Source of the DNA: Mycobacterium kansasii ATCC 12478
GTDB taxonomy: Bacteria > Actinomycetota > Actinomycetes > Mycobacteriales > Mycobacteriaceae
Assembly: GCF_000157895.3 (NCBI RefSeq)
Contig: NC_022663.1
Span: 5,332,001-5,396,000, forward strand
Reading direction: 5' to 3'
Length of the DNA stretch: 64,000 bases
Positions 7,029-15,616 of the stretch are shown piece after piece. Positions within the stretch are counted from its first letter, which is position 1. Every line of letters starts with the position of its first letter. The notes beneath the pieces were generated by a model. The model made no database searches. It was given only the letters and a program-made list of their open reading frames with translations, and was not told where the DNA came from. The position numbers and the translations under genes were made by a program.

Positions 7029-10000
7029 ATGGACGCGTTTTTTGAGCGGGTGTTGGTGGGTGCGGCCAGTGTTGATGAGTTGTTGTCGCGGGATTTCGAG
7101 TCGGTGCCGGGGCAGAAGTCGGATGCTGATCGGGCGGGGCGGCGGTTGGCGGCGTGGTGTCGGTCGTGTGCCAGTGGTGATTGGCGGCAGTTTGCTCGGC
7201 GGTTGGATCGCGATGGCTGGGATTTTGCGTTGGTGTTGGAGCGGTTTGCCGGTGTTCGGCGGGTTTCGTCGGCGCCGGTGCCGGGGTGGTTGCAGGATGC
7301 GGTGTGGATCGAGGCGGCGCTGCGGGGGGTGGATGCCGGTGGTGGTGGGGGGTTGGGGTGTGCGTTTGAGCAGTTGTTGATGCCGGTGGTGGTGCAGGCT
7401 GAGGCGCGGTTGTGGTCGGCGGTGGCGGCGCCGGTGGCCGGGTTGTTTGGTGAGGGTGGGCGGGCGAGTTTGCGTCGGGCGTTGGTGGAGCAGCTTTCGC
7501 AGTTGTGTGCGCCGGCGTTGTATGCGTTGTTCGATACTGCGCGTGCGGGGTCGTTGAGTTATGGGCAGTTCGTGGTGGATATGCGGGGGCAGGGGTTTCG
7601 GCGGTTGTTTGAGGCCAAGCCGGTGTTGTTGCGGCTGATGGCGGTTGTGACTCGGCAGTGGATCGATGCCAGCGCGGAGTTGGTGGTGCGGTTGGGTGCG
7701 GATTCGGCGGTGATCAGTGCTGAGTTGTTGGGTGCGCCGGAGGCGGGTCGGGTGGCCCGTGTCGAGGGTGGGCTTGGTGATTTGCACAATGGCGGTCGGT
7801 CGGTGCATGTCGTGGTGTTCGAGGATGGTACTCGAATTGTGTATAAGCCCAAGGATTTACGGGTCGACGTCGCGTGGTGTGCGTTGGTGGAGCGGCTCAA
7901 CGCGGTGGCGCCGGTCAGGTTGCGGGCGGTGCGGGCGCTGGCCCGCGACGGTTACGGGTGGACCGAGTTCGTCGAGCATGCGCCCTGCGCCGATGATCGC
8001 GACGTCCAGACCTACTTCACCCGGGCCGGTGCATGGCTGGCGCTGTTCTATTGCTTTGCCGCCGGCGACATGCACCAGGAGAACATCATCGCCGCCGGCG
8101 CCCACCCCGTACCCATCGACATCGAAACCATCCTGCAGCCAACGATGGCGGAGCCCGCGGACCCCGATCCGGAAAGTCAGGCGTTTCGTGACGCGCTGAC
8201 GCTCATTGCCGATTCGGCCATGAGCGTGGGCCTGCTCCCGTCCTACGAGCGGTCTCCCGACAACAAGATCTATGCCAGCGGCGGGTTGGTTTCCAACTGG
8301 AACGTCAAGGCACCGATCCGCTGGACGGACATCAACACCGACGACATGCGACCCACACGATCGACCGAAGCCGGCAAGACCACGCCGAACCTTCCGTACC
8401 TCGGCGGTCGCTACGCCAGGTTCATTGACCACTTGGAGACTTTCGTCGCGGGATTCCGGACCTACGCGCGGTTTCTCGCCCGGTGGCAGATCGATACGAC
8501 GACGGGCGGGTTGCTCGACGGGTTCGCCGGCCTGCCGGTCCGCACCGTGGCCCGTCCGACCAAGTTCTACGCCATGCTGCTCGCGCGGCTCCACGACCAT
8601 CGCAGCATGGATGACGGCGCACTGTGGTCCGCGCAGGCCGATTTCGTTGCCAGGCTGGCCGATTGGGACAAGGACGACGACCCCCGATGGCCGTTGCTGC
8701 AGGCCGAACGATCGGCCCTCATCACGTTGAACGTGCCGTTTTTCCTCTCGGCCAGCGATGGCGCCGACATTCGCGACCGCACCGGCACCTGCATCCGGCC
8801 GAACGGCGCGTCCGGACTGCAGCGCGCGTCGGCCCGAGTTCGCGGCCTCGACAGCGGCGAAATCGACTGGCAGGTCACGGTCATCCGGCAAAACATGGCG
8901 TCGTTCGTGAAAATGGCCGCATTGACGGCCGACAGCGGGGACCCGGCGCCGAACTCGGGCGAGAACATCGCAGACATCGCACCGACCCGGGAGATGTTCG
9001 TCGCGGAGGCCGATCGGGCCGCCGCCGAGCTGGTGCGATACGCGGTACGCCGGGGACCGTCCGCGGCGTGGATCGCGCTCGACTGGTCGAGCGACTCCGA
9101 CACCTTCCAGCTGATCTGCCTGGGCCACGACCTTTACAACGGCGTGTCGGGCATTGCGCTCTTCCTCGCCGCGCATGCGGCCGTGACGGGGAGTGCTCCG
9201 TCAAGCGAGTTGGCGCTGGCCGCAGTTGCGCACCTGCGCAAGGAATTTCGAGGCGGAAATGCGGCGCCGGCGGCGCGCGCGCTGGGACTGGGCGGCGGTA
9301 GCGGCCTGGGGTCGATCGTCTATGCACTCGCCGTCATGTCGAAGTGCCTGCGCGATGACGCACTGCTGGCCGACGCGCACATGGTGGCGGCGCTGATCAC
9401 CGACGACCTGATCTCCGCCGACAGGCAATTGGACGTCATGGGCGGCAGCGCCGGCGCGATCCTCGGCCTGCTTCGGCTCTATCGCGACACCCGCTGCGGC
9501 GACGTGCTCGCGCGCGCGGCGCGGTGCGGCGAGCACCTGCTGGGTGAACGCAGGGTCGGGCCCCAGGGGCGCCGCAGCTGGAGCAGACCCGATTCCGGGA
9601 AGGCGCTCAACGGGATATCGCATGGCGCGGCCGGCTTTGCCTACGCTCTGGCCGCACTGGCGGCGGCGACGGGGCGCGAGGATTTCGCGCTGGCCGCATC
9701 CGAATGCGTCGCGTTCGAGAACTCCAGCTACGACCCGGGACGGCACAACTGGCCCGATCTGCGCGGAGACGAAGACATGCGCTGGCCCAGCCAGTGGTGC
9801 CATGGAGCCCCCGGTATCGGTCTGGCACGCATCGCCATGGCCAGGCTGCCCGGGGCGGATACGGCGGTTCTGACCGCCGACATCCGCAATGCCGCGGTGG
9901 CGGTGGAAAGCCAATGGTCGGTCCAACTGCGGGACACGCTGTGCTGCGGCGCGCTGGGTAGCGTCGAATTTCTTTCCCAAGCGGGAATAGCCTTGGACCA

Positions 10001-10193
10001 AAACGATCTTCGCGAGCTGGCGGCGCGTCGCCTGGCCGGTGTCATCTCGGCCGCCGGCGAACGCGGCGACTACCGGTGGACCGCCGGCAACAGCCGCTTC
10101 AACCCCGGAATGTTCCGCGGGCTCGCCGGCGTCGGTTACACCGCCCTACGCCAGGTTGACGATTCGCTGCCCAACGTCTTGGTGTGGGAATAG
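7029..10193 (+). CDS. Class II lanthipeptide synthetase LanM2
   Basis: A 1054-aa paralogue of LanM1. Residues 1-370 are the same except for one Gly-to-Ser change, so the dehydratase active site (Lys273, Asp347, His349, Asn352, Asp364) is shared. The rest is clearly homologous but has many substitutions throughout. The cyclase half keeps SHGAAG, WCHGAPG (Cys924) and LCCGALG (Cys972-Cys973), again the three-cysteine zinc site. The start is ATG 7029, with the same AAAGGGA site as lanM1. The end converges with lanA3, 20 bp away. The divergence of the cyclase side suggests the two enzymes may set different ring patterns on the same precursor; this is inference. Confidence 0.92.
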   Translation: MDAFFERVLVGAASVDELLSRDFESVPGQKSDADRAGRRLAAWCRSCASGDWRQFARRLDRDGWDFALVLERFAGVRRVSSAPVPGWLQDAVWIEAALRGVDAGGGGGLGCAFEQLLMPVVVQAEARLWSAVAAPVAGLFGEGGRASLRRALVEQLSQLCAPALYALFDTARAGSLSYGQFVVDMRGQGFRRLFEAKPVLLRLMAVVTRQWIDASAELVVRLGADSAVISAELLGAPEAGRVARVEGGLGDLHNGGRSVHVVVFEDGTRIVYKPKDLRVDVAWCALVERLNAVAPVRLRAVRALARDGYGWTEFVEHAPCADDRDVQTYFTRAGAWLALFYCFAAGDMHQENIIAAGAHPVPIDIETILQPTMAEPADPDPESQAFRDALTLIADSAMSVGLLPSYERSPDNKIYASGGLVSNWNVKAPIRWTDINTDDMRPTRSTEAGKTTPNLPYLGGRYARFIDHLETFVAGFRTYARFLARWQIDTTTGGLLDGFAGLPVRTVARPTKFYAMLLARLHDHRSMDDGALWSAQADFVARLADWDKDDDPRWPLLQAERSALITLNVPFFLSASDGADIRDRTGTCIRPNGASGLQRASARVRGLDSGEIDWQVTVIRQNMASFVKMAALTADSGDPAPNSGENIADIAPTREMFVAEADRAAAELVRYAVRRGPSAAWIALDWSSDSDTFQLICLGHDLYNGVSGIALFLAAHAAVTGSAPSSELALAAVAHLRKEFRGGNAAPAARALGLGGGSGLGSIVYALAVMSKCLRDDALLADAHMVAALITDDLISADRQLDVMGGSAGAILGLLRLYRDTRCGDVLARAARCGEHLLGERRVGPQGRRSWSRPDSGKALNGISHGAAGFAYALAALAAATGREDFALAASECVAFENSSYDPGRHNWPDLRGDEDMRWPSQWCHGAPGIGLARIAMARLPGADTAVLTADIRNAAVAVESQWSVQLRDTLCCGALGSVEFLSQAGIALDQNDLRELAARRLAGVISAAGERGDYRWTAGNSRFNPGMFRGLAGVGYTALRQVDDSLPNVLVWE

Positions 10194-10213
10194 TCGCGCC
10201 GCGTAGGTGCCAA

Positions 10214-10387
10214 CTAGCCTCCGCAGGTGTGGAGAATCGTTTCGTCCCCGCAACACCATGCCGAACCCGCATCGGTCTTCTTCGAACCGATCCACCTACT
10301 GCCCGCCGCAGCTTCCAGCGCGTCGTCGGAAACAGCTTGCACGAAAACATCGTCCGCAAGCTGCATGTCGGTCCTGACGTCGTCCAT
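10214..10387 (-). CDS. Lanthipeptide precursor LanA3 (57 aa)
   Basis: A 57-aa precursor with a leader clearly related to LanA1: QLADDVFVQAVSDDALEAAAG (21 residues) aligns with the LanA1 leader around DDDIF and SDEAIEAAAG; only the leader is conserved. The core (residues 30-57) differs: Ser30, Ser35, Thr38, Ser42, adjacent Cys45-Cys46, Thr50, Thr54 and Cys55 before a terminal Gly-Gly. The start is ATG 10385-10387, because AGAAGGGG precedes it by 7 nt; an in-frame start 54 nt further upstream lacks such a site. The 3' end faces lanM2. It has its own promoter region with a DosR-like dyad and a GACAGTAAA element shared with lanA1. Confidence 0.8.
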   Translation of the reverse strand: MDDVRTDMQLADDVFVQAVSDDALEAAAGSRWIGSKKTDAGSAWCCGDETILHTCGG

Positions 10388-10479
10388 GGCCCTACCCCTT
10401 CTGATCAAGCCCTGCTGCTGGTGTATCGAGCGATCTGACATAGAGGTTTACTGTCGGCCGCAGCCGCAAATCCCTACAA

Positions 10480-10493
10480 GGGCCTTTAGTCAC
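10480..10493 (-). promoter_or_regulatory. DosR-like dyad upstream of lanA3
   Basis: On the minus strand GTGACTAAAGGCCC matches 12 of the 14 central positions of the DosR consensus (13 of 20 overall). It is followed after 24 nt by GACAGTAAA, the same element found 23 nt after the lanA1 box. Confidence 0.45.
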
Positions 10494-10514
10494 CGGTAGG
10501 CCGCAGGCTTCGGT

Positions 10515-12422
10515 TCAGGCCCGGGTCATCGCATAATAGGCGCCGCGGCGCGCCAGCAACTCGGCATGGGTGCCACGTTCGATGATCTTCCCGCCCTGCA
10601 TCACGAGGATCATATCGGCAGCGCGGACAGTTGAAAGGCGATGAGCGATAATAAAATTCGTACGTCCACGGCGCAGCTCACGCATAGCCCGCCGAATCAG
10701 CACCTCGGTGTGGGTGTCCACCGAACTGGTGGCTTCATCGAAGATCAGTAGCTGCGGGCGGGCCAGGAAAGCCCGAGCGATCGTGATCAGTTGCTTTTCG
10801 CCGACGCTGACGTCACCACCCTCATCGCTGATCCGCGTGTCGTAGCCGTCGGGCAGCGTCTCGACGAAGCGGTCCACGCAGGCTGCTTTTGCAGCCGCGG
10901 TGATTTCGTCGCGGCTGGCGTGCGGACGCCCATAGCCGATGTTGTCGGCGATCGTCCCCTCGAACAGCCAGGTGTCCTGTAGCACCATCCCGATCCGGGA
11001 ACGCAATGAGGGCCGGCTCACGGTCGCGATGTCCACACCGTCGATCAGAATTCGACCCGAATCGACTTCGTAGAACCGCATCAGCAGGTTCATCAGCGTG
11101 GTCTTACCCGATCCGTTACGTCCGACGATCGCGACCGTGGTTCCCGGTTCGGCGACCAGCGACACATCCTTGATCACCGGGATGCCCGGTCGGTAGCTGA
11201 AATTCACCTGCTGGAACTCCACCCGCCCGGATGATCCCGGCTCGACGGCCGCCGGCAGCGTCGCCGCGGGGTCGGGTTCCTGCTCCGGGGCGTCCAGCAA
11301 CTCGAAGACCCGCTCGGCGCTCGCCACCCCCGACTGAGCGACGTAATACATCGAGGCGATCTGGATGACCGGTTGGTTGAACTGGCGCACATATTGAATG
11401 AACGCCTGCACGCTGCCCAGCGTGATGTGTCCCGACGCCACCTGCATACCACCGAGCACGGCCACGGCAACGTAGTTGAGGTTCGCGATGAACTCGGCCG
11501 CCGGCGAGATCAGCCCGGACAGGAATTCGGCGCCGAAACTGGCGCGGTAGACCCCGGCATTGAGGTCGCGAAACCGCTCCTGGGCACGCGCGCGCTGACC
11601 GAAGGTCTTGACCAACGGCAACCCACTGTAGGTCTCCTCGACGTGGGCATTGAGCCGCCCGATAACGGCCCACTGCTCCACGAACAGCCGCCGTGCACGC
11701 GGCGCGATCACCCGGGTGACCCATATGGACAGCGGCACGGTGAGGACGGTAATCACGGTCAGCAACAACGAAATCGACAGCATCATCGACAAAACCGCCA
11801 CCACTGTCAGCACCGCGGTCAGCAACGGGCTGATCGTCATCCACAGCGATGTCTCGATGTTGTCTATGTCATTGGTGACCCGGCTCAGCAACTCGCCGCG
11901 CTGATGCCCGTCAAAATACGACAGCCGCAGCCGGTACAGCTTGTCCTCCACGTCGGCGCGCAGGACCAGGATCGTGCGCTGCACGATGACGTTGAGCAGG
12001 CGGCCCTTGGCCCACAGCAGCAGCGACGACGCCAGATATATGCCGGACGCGACCATCAGCGTCCGTGCGACCGCGCCGAAGTCGATGCCCTGGCCCGGGA
12101 CGACATTCATCCCGGACACCAGATCGGCGAAACCGTTGTCGCCGCGCGCCCGCAACGCTGCGATCGCCTGCTCCTTGGTGAGGCCGGGCGGCAGCTGCTT
12201 GCCGATCACACCGTTGAACAACAGGTCGGTGGCGTGACCGAGAACGCGGGGGCCGACCACCGCCAACGCGATCCCGGCGATAGCGGCGGCGAGCACCGCT
12301 GCGATCAATCCGGCGTGCGGCGTGAGGCGCTGCGCGAGCCGTATCGCCGACCCGGTGAAGCTTTGCGGCTTCTCGCGGGAATTCTCGAGCTGCCCTTGGA
12401 CGGGAGCCGATGTCGACGTCAT
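10515..12422 (-). CDS. ABC exporter half-transporter (Rv1272c-like)
   Basis: A type IV ABC exporter subunit of 635 aa with an N-terminal membrane domain and C-terminal ATPase. Seen are Walker A GRNGSGKTT, a degenerate signature VSVGEKQ in place of LSGGQ, Walker B LLIFDEATSS, and the H-loop in IAHRLSTV. Length and sequence resemble M. tuberculosis Rv1272c. Translation is coupled to the upstream partner: its ATG (12420-12422) overlaps the partner's TGA. The N-terminus has no C39 peptidase domain, so this is not a bifunctional LanT. Its place at the end of the lanM3 operon suggests export of the peptide, although Rv1272c-type proteins may carry lipids. Confidence 0.85.
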   Translation of the reverse strand: MTSTSAPVQGQLENSREKPQSFTGSAIRLAQRLTPHAGLIAAVLAAAIAGIALAVVGPRVLGHATDLLFNGVIGKQLPPGLTKEQAIAALRARGDNGFADLVSGMNVVPGQGIDFGAVARTLMVASGIYLASSLLLWAKGRLLNVIVQRTILVLRADVEDKLYRLRLSYFDGHQRGELLSRVTNDIDNIETSLWMTISPLLTAVLTVVAVLSMMLSISLLLTVITVLTVPLSIWVTRVIAPRARRLFVEQWAVIGRLNAHVEETYSGLPLVKTFGQRARAQERFRDLNAGVYRASFGAEFLSGLISPAAEFIANLNYVAVAVLGGMQVASGHITLGSVQAFIQYVRQFNQPVIQIASMYYVAQSGVASAERVFELLDAPEQEPDPAATLPAAVEPGSSGRVEFQQVNFSYRPGIPVIKDVSLVAEPGTTVAIVGRNGSGKTTLMNLLMRFYEVDSGRILIDGVDIATVSRPSLRSRIGMVLQDTWLFEGTIADNIGYGRPHASRDEITAAAKAACVDRFVETLPDGYDTRISDEGGDVSVGEKQLITIARAFLARPQLLIFDEATSSVDTHTEVLIRRAMRELRRGRTNFIIAHRLSTVRAADMILVMQGGKIIERGTHAELLARRGAYYAMTRA

Positions 12423-14164
12423 TGCCAGCCCACCACATCGGCGCGCAGCGACTGCAGTTCGGAGAGTTCGGCATAGGCCGGGCACGTCGCCAGAAGCCGA
12501 TCATGCGTGCCGGTGCCGATCACCTCGCCGGCGTCGAGCACCACGATCTGGTCAACCGCCGCCACCGTCGAAATACGTTGTGCCACAATGATCACCGTCG
12601 AGTCCGGGGCCACCTCACGCAAGGCGGTGCGCACCTGGGCGTCGGTCTGCACGTCAAGGGCGGAGAATGCGTCGTCGAACAAATAGACGGCGGGCCGGTT
12701 GATCACCGCGCGTGCGATCGCCAACATCTGCCGCTGCCCGCCGGAAAGATTGATGCCGCCCTGAGCCAGCTGCATGTGTAAGCCATCTGCATGCTCGCGG
12801 ACGAAATCGTCGGCGGCGGCCACCCGCAACGCCTCCCACATCTCGGCTTCACTGGCACCCGGCCGGCCGAAGCGCAGGTTGTCGGCCACGGTGCCGGAAA
12901 ACAGATAACCGCGCTGGGGCACCAGCCCGATCGCCGACCAAAGCTCTTCGGTGTCGTAGTCGCGAACGTCGATTCCGTCCACCAGCACCGCGCCGTCGGC
13001 GACGTCGTAGAACCGGCAGATCAGCGATACCAGCGTCGACTTGCCCGAACCACTCTTACCGATGATCGCCGTCACGGTTCCCGGCGACGCGGTCAACGAA
13101 ACATTCTGCAGCGCCGGGCGATCAGCGCCCGGATAGCGAAACGTCACCCGATCGAGCCGCACCGCCCCCTCGATGCCGTATGCCGGCCGCTTCCGGTCCG
13201 GCGGGCTGGTGATAGCCGGAGCCGTCGACAGCACTTCGCCCAGGCGCCCGGCACAGACCGACGCGCGAGGCAACAGCTCGAGAAATTCCATCAATATCAG
13301 CACGGACATCAGGATCAGCAGGAAATACGACAAGAATGCGATCAGCGAGCCGACTTGCATCTGCCCGGCGTCGATGCGCAGGCCGCCGAACCACGTCAGC
13401 GCCACGCTGGACAGGTTGATCACCAGCATCGTCACCGGCGCCATCAGCACCTGCCACCGACCGACCGCCAGCGCGGTCACGAACACGTCGCGGTTGGCCT
13501 TGGTGAACCGTCGTTGCTCGAAACGCTCCCGGGCGAAGGCCCGGATCACCCTCATACCCGAAAGCTGTTCTCGCATGACGCGATTGATGTTGTCGATCAG
13601 GCTTTGCAGGCGGTGGAACAGCGGCAGCATTCGGGAGATCATCAGGTAGCTCGCCACCGTCAACACCGGAACACTGACAACCAACAGCCACGACAAGCCG
13701 ACATCCTGGTGAATCGACATGGCTACGCCACCGACACACATGATCGGAGCGGTGATCAGCACGGTGCTCGTCATCTGCACCACCACCTCGATCTGCCGTA
13801 CGTCGTTGGTCGTGCGGGTCAGCAGTGACGGTGTTCCGATGCGCGCCGTGTCCGGTTCCGAGAGCTCGGTGACGTGATCGAACATCGCCGACCGTAGATC
13901 CCGGCCGAACCCGATACTGGCGCGTGACCCGGCGTAGAGCGCGCCCAGCGCACACAGCACCTGCAGGCCGGTTACCATCAGCATCAGCCCACCGAGCCGG
14001 ATGATCGTGTGGGTGTCACCCTTGGCGACGCCGTTGTCGATGATCGACGCATTGACCGTCGGCAAGTACAGCGACGTAAGGGTACTGATCAGCTGGAGTC
14101 CGGCAACTACCGCGATCAGCCATCGATACGGCCAGGCATAGTGCCGTAGTAGTCCCGCCAGCAT
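12419..14164 (-). CDS. ABC exporter half-transporter (Rv1273c-like)
   Basis: Partner subunit of 581 aa, starting MLAGLLRHYAWPYRWL at ATG 14164; a GTG seven codons earlier is less likely. The membrane domain is followed by an ATPase with Walker A GKSGSGKST, canonical signature LSGGQRQ and Walker B VYLFDDAFSALD. The last has Asp in place of the catalytic Glu. One degenerate and one canonical signature are typical of asymmetric heterodimeric exporters. It closely resembles M. tuberculosis Rv1273c in length and sequence and is likewise followed by an Rv1272c-like gene. No peptidase domain. It lies downstream of the cupin gene, after a 159-bp gap containing a hairpin. Confidence 0.85.
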   Translation of the reverse strand: MLAGLLRHYAWPYRWLIAVVAGLQLISTLTSLYLPTVNASIIDNGVAKGDTHTIIRLGGLMLMVTGLQVLCALGALYAGSRASIGFGRDLRSAMFDHVTELSEPDTARIGTPSLLTRTTNDVRQIEVVVQMTSTVLITAPIMCVGGVAMSIHQDVGLSWLLVVSVPVLTVASYLMISRMLPLFHRLQSLIDNINRVMREQLSGMRVIRAFARERFEQRRFTKANRDVFVTALAVGRWQVLMAPVTMLVINLSSVALTWFGGLRIDAGQMQVGSLIAFLSYFLLILMSVLILMEFLELLPRASVCAGRLGEVLSTAPAITSPPDRKRPAYGIEGAVRLDRVTFRYPGADRPALQNVSLTASPGTVTAIIGKSGSGKSTLVSLICRFYDVADGAVLVDGIDVRDYDTEELWSAIGLVPQRGYLFSGTVADNLRFGRPGASEAEMWEALRVAAADDFVREHADGLHMQLAQGGINLSGGQRQMLAIARAVINRPAVYLFDDAFSALDVQTDAQVRTALREVAPDSTVIIVAQRISTVAAVDQIVVLDAGEVIGTGTHDRLLATCPAYAELSELQSLRADVVGWQ

Positions 14165-14295
14165 CCGGTTACTGTCGCACAACACCGTAGTGGGGTGCAG
14201 GGGGCTTAGCTTCGAAAGTGCACCGCGATCGACAAGACGGTAGGCCGATCGACATCTGAAGCGTCACCATCGCGGTCGCGGCCGGATCGGATTGC

Positions 14296-14320
14296 GGTGC
14301 TGGGGGCCTCAGCCAGCACC
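14296..14320 (-). terminator. Hairpin after the cupin gene
   Basis: GGTGCTGG and CCAGCACC form an 8-bp perfect stem around a 9-nt loop, 3 nt after the cupin stop codon. There is no U-tract, as is usual in mycobacteria. It may attenuate reading into the transporter genes. Confidence 0.4.
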
Positions 14321-14323
14321 GGG

Positions 14324-15616
14324 TCAATGGTCGAACACCGACGATGTCGGCCCGACGCAACGCTGATGTGAAATGAGCGGATCGGCCGGGATCAGGTCGG
14401 CTAGGAAGGTCGAGCGCCGAAGAATCTCCGCGAGCGTCAGGAGTTCCTGGTCCGTGGTGGTGCCACTTGCTTTGTCCGCGAACGACGATCGGATCTGGTC
14501 CAGGCTCCAGCCATCGATCAACCTGGATATCACATCGTGCAGCAGCGTTGGTGTTGGAGGATCTTCGACCTCCTTGAACGGCCCCTTGGCCAGTAGCTCG
14601 GTGATTGCCGACGCCATCCTCGCAACCGGGTCGGCGAACCCCTTGCGGGCAAAGAGCTCGATGGCGGTAGGGGCGTCGAGGTGGTTCATGATGATGGCAA
14701 GCGCCAGCCGGTGGGCCGGATCCTGACTGCGGCTCCGCAGGGACATCAACATGCTTTCCCGGCGCCGTTCGTCGACGACGGACTGGATCCACGGCGCGCT
14801 CGCGGCGGGTACCGGGACCGCTGCGTTGTCGCTCGGGAACCAGCGGCGGCACGCGCCGGTCGTGATTGCCGCCGAGAGCAGTTCGAGTTCGGACAGAGCA
14901 TCGGCGCCGGCCAACGATGCGTCGATGAGCGCACCGAGTCGATCTGGGTAGTGGGACGCGATCAGCTTGATCAGCTGGCATTTCTTGACGAGCGTCTGGT
15001 CGGGATATTCGGGATTGATGGCCACACCGGGCACCAGGTAGTTGTACTGAAGGTGGTGACGGGGGTCGGCGCAGGTGCGAATCACCACGGTCGCCGACGG
15101 CGTATCCAGATGCACCAGGGAATGCGCGCCGGACGGTCCCGCCAGGATCGGCCGTATCGCACCAATTTCCAGCAGCTCGGTCGAGTTACGGCGGACCGTG
15201 CCGAGCTTGAGGTTGGTGCTGATCGACAGCGTCTGTTCGAATGTCCAACTCGAGTGGATGCTGGAGCCATCGAGGACGCCGAATGCGCCTTCGAAGCCGT
15301 GCTCGTGAATGGAGACGGTCGCAGACAGCCAGAAGAGCACTGACACGTGAAAGCGCTCGGTCCGGTACATGGTCAACGGCGGCTGCCCGAAAGTTGCTGC
15401 GAGGTCGTGTTGCGCGGGTAGCTGGCGCGACGTCATGGCCCAGTCGAGTATGTCCTCGGAGCCGATCGAGCCGACGATTCCGGCGGAGGCGAGCATCTCG
15501 ACCGCGATCGCGTTGAAGGCGTCCTGGTCATAGTCAAGAGTGCGCCATTGTCTTTCGATGCCCTCGCCGAGCTTGCCGAAGGCGGCCTCAACAGACGCGG
15601 CTTTCATCGCGAGCAT
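14324..15616 (-). CDS. Cupin-fold protein, possible tailoring oxygenase
   Basis: A 430-aa protein that I cannot assign to a named family. Around residue 105 it has a cupin metal motif, IHEHGFEGAFGVLDG, giving His, His and Glu ligands. A second motif, GPSGAHSLVHLD, lies about 60 residues later. This double-motif arrangement resembles cysteine-dioxygenase-like cupins. The C-terminal 230 residues are largely helical with no recognised motif. The start is ATG 15616, which shares its last base with the TGA of the upstream oxygenase gene (TGATG), so the two are probably translationally coupled. Context suggests modification of the lanM3 product. Confidence 0.6.
   Translation of the reverse strand: MLAMKAASVEAAFGKLGEGIERQWRTLDYDQDAFNAIAVEMLASAGIVGSIGSEDILDWAMTSRQLPAQHDLAATFGQPPLTMYRTERFHVSVLFWLSATVSIHEHGFEGAFGVLDGSSIHSSWTFEQTLSISTNLKLGTVRRNSTELLEIGAIRPILAGPSGAHSLVHLDTPSATVVIRTCADPRHHLQYNYLVPGVAINPEYPDQTLVKKCQLIKLIASHYPDRLGALIDASLAGADALSELELLSAAITTGACRRWFPSDNAAVPVPAASAPWIQSVVDERRRESMLMSLRSRSQDPAHRLALAIIMNHLDAPTAIELFARKGFADPVARMASAITELLAKGPFKEVEDPPTPTLLHDVISRLIDGWSLDQIRSSFADKASGTTTDQELLTLAEILRRSTFLADLIPADPLISHQRCVGPTSSVFDH

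Larger units (their letters stand above)
6653..8138. repeat. Long direct repeat, copy 2
   Basis: The partner of 3096-4581: 1486 bp with a single substitution seen (A at 7716). It begins 20 bp after the lanM1 stop and ends at codon ~370 of lanM2. An exact direct repeat of this size could collapse in assembly or recombine to delete one precursor plus a hybrid synthetase. Confidence 0.95.

Noticed and set aside
14169..14270. Possible further precursor (33 codons, two Cys) between the cupin and transporter genes
   Set aside because: No ribosome site, no acidic leader and no leader motif; probably the leader of the transporter transcript.
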